A DNA stretch of 64,000 nt from Chrysoperla carnea (Eukaryota > Arthropoda > Insecta > Neuroptera > Chrysopidae), in NCBI RefSeq assembly GCF_905475395.1, contig NC_058339.1, forward strand, positions 36,961,172 to 37,025,171. Reading direction: 5' to 3'. Shown in pieces: positions 60,097 to 64,000 of this stretch; positions within the stretch are counted from its first letter, which is position 1; every line of letters starts with the position of its first letter. Below the pieces are notes generated by a model, which saw only the letters and a list, made by a program, of their open reading frames with translations, was not told the origin of the DNA and searched no databases. A program made the translations under genes and the position numbers.

Positions 60097-63000
60097 ATGT
60101 TAAAAAATATCTTTGTTTATGTGATCTATAGTGCAATAATTTTTGAACTAGCAATTAGTGCAACTTTGAAAAATGACAATTTAAGCGGTGCTGCTGTTTT
60201 GGATACAATTGAAAATTTAACAGAAATAACAAATTTGGATTACAATGAAAACGAAACAAGCACATTTGAATCAATAATCAAAGAAGAAATTCTTTCAAAT
60301 TTAAAGGATATAAAAGATGGGACGGGTGTCAAACAACCCAGTATCGATGAAATACAGAAAGTAACTCCAACTAATCAACACGATCCAAAACCAGATGATT
60401 CAGGAATTAAGAAAGTACCTCCTTCTATTGAACATGATAGTGATCCTAGAATTGATGATGATTCAGGAATTAAGAAAGTTACTCCTATTATTGAACATGA
60501 GAGCGATCCTAGAATTGATAATGATTCAGGGATTATGCACATACCACCGACTATTGAACATGATGAGAAACCTAGAATTGATGATGATCCAGGAATCAAG
60601 ACAGTAACACCTTCTATCGATTACGATGTAACGCGTTCGTTGAATCGAACAACGGTTATGAATGTTGATGTTCCAGAAGTAATTGATAAACCAATACATG
60701 AAACATTTTCTGGCAAGGATCAAAATATTTGGTTTGATCATATAAAATTATTTTCAATTGTTTTTGCACGATCGCAATTACATAAAAATACATTTTGTGG
60801 TCAAGATTCAGAGAAATTTTTAAACGATTTGGCTGCATTTAAATTATGGGCTGTTCAAAGTAAGTGCTGCTTTTCAATATTTATTCTGAAATCCTGATAA
60901 AACATACTTTGATTACTCTCAGGACTTCATACATTATTACAAAGGAAACAAAAGTGTTCCTGTTCTTGACATTTCGCAAATCGAACTAGAACTTTTTCAA
61001 TTAGCGATTAAAATAAAAAATCTGTCCATTACGATTTACGCCAGGTCACGATCATGAAGACGCGTGCTACCCTTGTATTGCTTTTAAAAATATGTTGTTA
61101 TCTTTTGGGTTTCAAATTTTGCGATTAGTCAACCGCTGATAATTATTTGAACTTTTATTTCAGTGTATGACGCATCAACAAAAATTCCTGCTGGAGTATG
61201 GGATGGTGCAATATTTGATTTTGGAAATTTTCATAAATGTTTAAGAATTAATGCATACGAAAATGAAGAAGCTATCAATGGGAAATATTGTTTAATTGAG
61301 ATGGAATCAAAATTAAAAAATTCATCATGGTTAAAACAGGATCCGTTCACAATTAATTATGATCCATTAGAATCAGCTTGGGAAAAAATTCATGTAAATA
61401 AGTTTATTTTAATTAACTTATTAATCAGTGATTGATTAGAATTGGAAAAATTTATTTAAAATTCTAATTTTGCGTAATATATGCAGAAAACAATAATTCA
61501 TTCTTTGTAAAGAATGTTGCTTGATCAAGTTTTTTTTTTGCATTATTTTAAATAAATTTATTTTTAAGTTTCCAGAAAAATTATATTACACTAAGTAAAA
61601 TTTGGGCGCATTAATTTTTTGGATAATCAAAATTTAAGTTGAAAAAACAAATTTTAATTTGTTTAATTTTCGGACTAAATCTATCTGATAGTTCGTTCAT
61701 AGCTTTTAGTTTAACTAATTGGCAAAAATAATCATTAGATTGATATTATTCTCTTAAAAATATAACATAGGTGCCCAAAAAGAGTTAATAGTAAGTTTCG
61801 ACATTCTTTTAATCTTTCTTTGCCCAGAAATTTTAGAAATTTGAATCTGTAGTAGAATCGAATTAAAAAAAAAAAATTCCAAGACACAGAACGCTTCTGG
61901 TTCGTTAAGAAATTTCTAAGAAATTAAGACTCGATGTCGAAAAGAAACTCAATATTTTTTGAAGTGAAAACTTCTTTAGCCGCGTTGAGCGGTTGTATTA
62001 TAATAGTTTTTAGTAGGGGTAAAAACGTGATATACGTACATACCATGTTGAAACAATGGGCGCAGTCAATACCTGGATGGGAGGCCGCTTGAGCATACAG
62101 TGCTGTTGCCTTTTTATTTTTTATAATAGTTTTTTATATTCATTGTATATCGTATACATATAAATTTATTTTCCGTATGTTTACGGCTGCAAACCTCGAA
62201 AGGTAGGGATGGATTGATTTTAAATTCATCATCAAACTCGGCAACTTTTGTTGAAGTTATTTTCTGATTGGTTAACTACAAAACGAGATATTAGCGATAA
62301 TAGAATAAAATGGTCCATACCCTGTTTATTTATCATCCTAAGTATAGAATTGTTTTTGAAAATATAAAAGATAATTTTTCGTATTCTTGTTTAAGTATCA
62401 AGGCGACAAACGAAAAGTTCGTAGAGACACGTTCACTTTGGCATTATGTTTGCCTTCATCCTGTACTGAGGAGGATATTGTAAATGGTATATCCACAGAT
62501 ACCTTACCGCAACCCGACCAGGATAACTTAGACATATCTGTGAGAATATCTCGATATGGTTGTACAGTCAAAGAAGAAAAATTACCGACTACCGGTGATT
62601 ATATATTTTGGTAAGTTTTAGAAATCATAACATTGTTTGAAGATTCATCAAATTGAATTATTTTCAGGGCCATAACATTAGGTATGCTAATATTAATTAT
62701 AATATCTACAATTTGGCTGCATAACGAAGAAAAAAAATTAGAATGTGAATTAAAAATTACAACATTTTGGCACAAAGTTGCAAAATCATTTTCAATTATT
62801 GAGAATTTTAATGCTTTAACAAAATACAAACATACCAAGCCATGTTTCAACATTTTACATGGTGTGAAATTTCTGTGTATGGGTTTGATAATTCATGGCC
62901 ATCGTTTGTTGCACTATTTTGGAAAACCGTTACAGAACAATGAAGTTGTGGAAGATGTAAGTTTTATTGATGCCATATGGCGAATGCCAAGCTGGGTAGA

Positions 63001-64000
63001 AAATGAATTTATGTAAAGTGAGTTGCAGAATTTTTCCTGGTTTAAAAGAATGCACTTGGTCGAGAGTAGGAGAAGAATGTACCAAAATTTTTAGTTCCTA
63101 GACAAATTTCTGCTACTTCAAAAGAAATTTAAATTTTCTACCAGCTTATGATAATGACCAAAATATTACTTACCTTTTTTCTTTCAGACATATATTTATA
63201 AAGGCTACATGGTTATTCATAACGGCTTAATTGTGTTGGACGCCTTCTTTTTAATGACTGGATTCATAATGTCTTATAGTTATTTGGAATCGTTTGAAAA
63301 ACGTAAAACAAAATTTTTACAGCTACCGTACTCGATCCTATTACGATTTTTGCGATTGATACCGGCTTATATGTATGTAGTATTTTTTATTGCCACAGTA
63401 TGGGCAAGATTAGGTAGTGGACCACTTTGGAACACAGTGGCATTAATTGAAACTGAAAAATGCTCCCAAACTTGGTGGACAAGTTTATTATTGATAAATA
63501 ATTATGTTGAACCAGAAAATATGGTAAGAATTTTGGATCGTTTGGGTACTTTGTAAATTGAATATGTAAGATATTATTTTAGCCTAAAGTTTGTTCATCT
63601 ATTTTAGTGTATGATGACGACATGGTATTTGTCCTGTGACTTCCATATGTTTATTATTGGGACCGTAATTATGTTTATTATATCAAAAACTAGAAAAATT
63701 GGATATACAATTTTAGGGCTTTGTACGATTATATCGTTGGTGATACCATTTGTTATTGTTTACAAAGATGGAACTAATCCTTTACTAACTATCTTCCCTG
63801 GGTAAGTTATTGATTGCATTGGTTAAATTTGAGATTCTTGATATTAAATGTATAAACAAGAATTCGCCACATTAAAGATTTGGAAGTCAATTTGGTTTTC
63901 TTTAATTAACAAATTAAATTTTTTTCAGCTTAACCGATGTTAGAGAAAATGAAGTATTCATTAATTACTACATAAAAACACATATGCGAATGTTTCCATA
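60097..64000 (+). CDS. NRF-6-like acyltransferase-3 membrane protein, 3'-partial (runs off the window)
   Basis: Member of the nose-resistant-to-fluoxetine family: a secreted N-terminal NRF domain joined to a multi-pass acyltransferase-3 domain, thought to act in lipid or sterol handling. Exons: 60097-60859, 61164-61393, 62396-62610, 62668-62956, 63188-63523, 63608-63801, 63929-64000 and beyond. All junctions are GT-AG and in phase, about 699 codons so far. Order: signal peptide; about five PDDSGIKKVPP modules (residues 85-185); NRF domain across exons 1-3 (FCGQD, LAAFKLWAVQ, MYDASTKIPAGVWDGAIFDF, and LALCLPSSCTEEDI, the family's hallmark); TM1 (LGMLILIIISTIWL); LHGVKFLCMGLIIHGHRLL, the conserved AT3 segment, where K replaces the usual R but the H remains; RFLRLIPAYMYVVFF; WYLSCDFHMFIIG; and further TMs. 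Exon 7 is cut by the window end. The first exon has an upstream paralogue at 55368. Confidence 0.93.

Overview
The window is AT-rich, intron-bearing animal DNA. I read it as an insect nuclear genome, for three reasons: compact spliced genes with GT-AG introns, a DINE-1/HINE-like interspersed repeat family present in at least eleven copies, and an NRF-6-type acyltransferase gene of the kind insects carry in large numbers. I cannot name the species from sequence alone.

Layout. Positions 517-2292 (minus) hold a complete four-exon palmitoyltransferase of the ZDHHC3/7 type. Head to head with it, 2731-4903 (plus) holds a complete four-exon TMEM208 gene (hSnd2, an ER membrane-protein targeting factor). 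The 438 bp between their start codons must carry both promoters. From about 5 kb to 49.6 kb I find no convincing host gene, only transposon-derived DNA: HINE-like elements, two non-autonomous hAT elements with TIRs (one with a perfect 8-bp target duplication, plus a third, older candidate), several TA-flanked foldback MITEs, a 5S rRNA-derived pseudogene or SINE, a 3-unit minisatellite, and degraded dispersed repeats. Positions 49701-53317 (plus) hold a complete six-coding-exon CRAL-TRIO (Sec14/clavesin-like) lipid-binding protein with a HINE-like insertion in its last intron.

The right end is the most distinctive part. An NRF-6 (nose resistant to fluoxetine)/acyltransferase-3 gene starts at 60097 and runs off the window through at least seven exons. 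About 4.7 kb upstream is a paralogous first exon (55368-57065). It has the same signal peptide, the same promoter block and a splice-donor position in the same phase, but its internal proline/aspartate-rich repeat has grown from about 5 modules to about 21. It is either an alternative first exon that changes the length of the extracellular stalk, or a truncated tandem duplicate now encoding a secreted repeat protein.

The genes do not form a pathway. TMEM208 and the palmitoyltransferase both act on membrane proteins in the early secretory pathway and may share a promoter region. The CRAL-TRIO and NRF-6-like proteins are both linked to lipid handling in their families, but nothing here shows that they cooperate.
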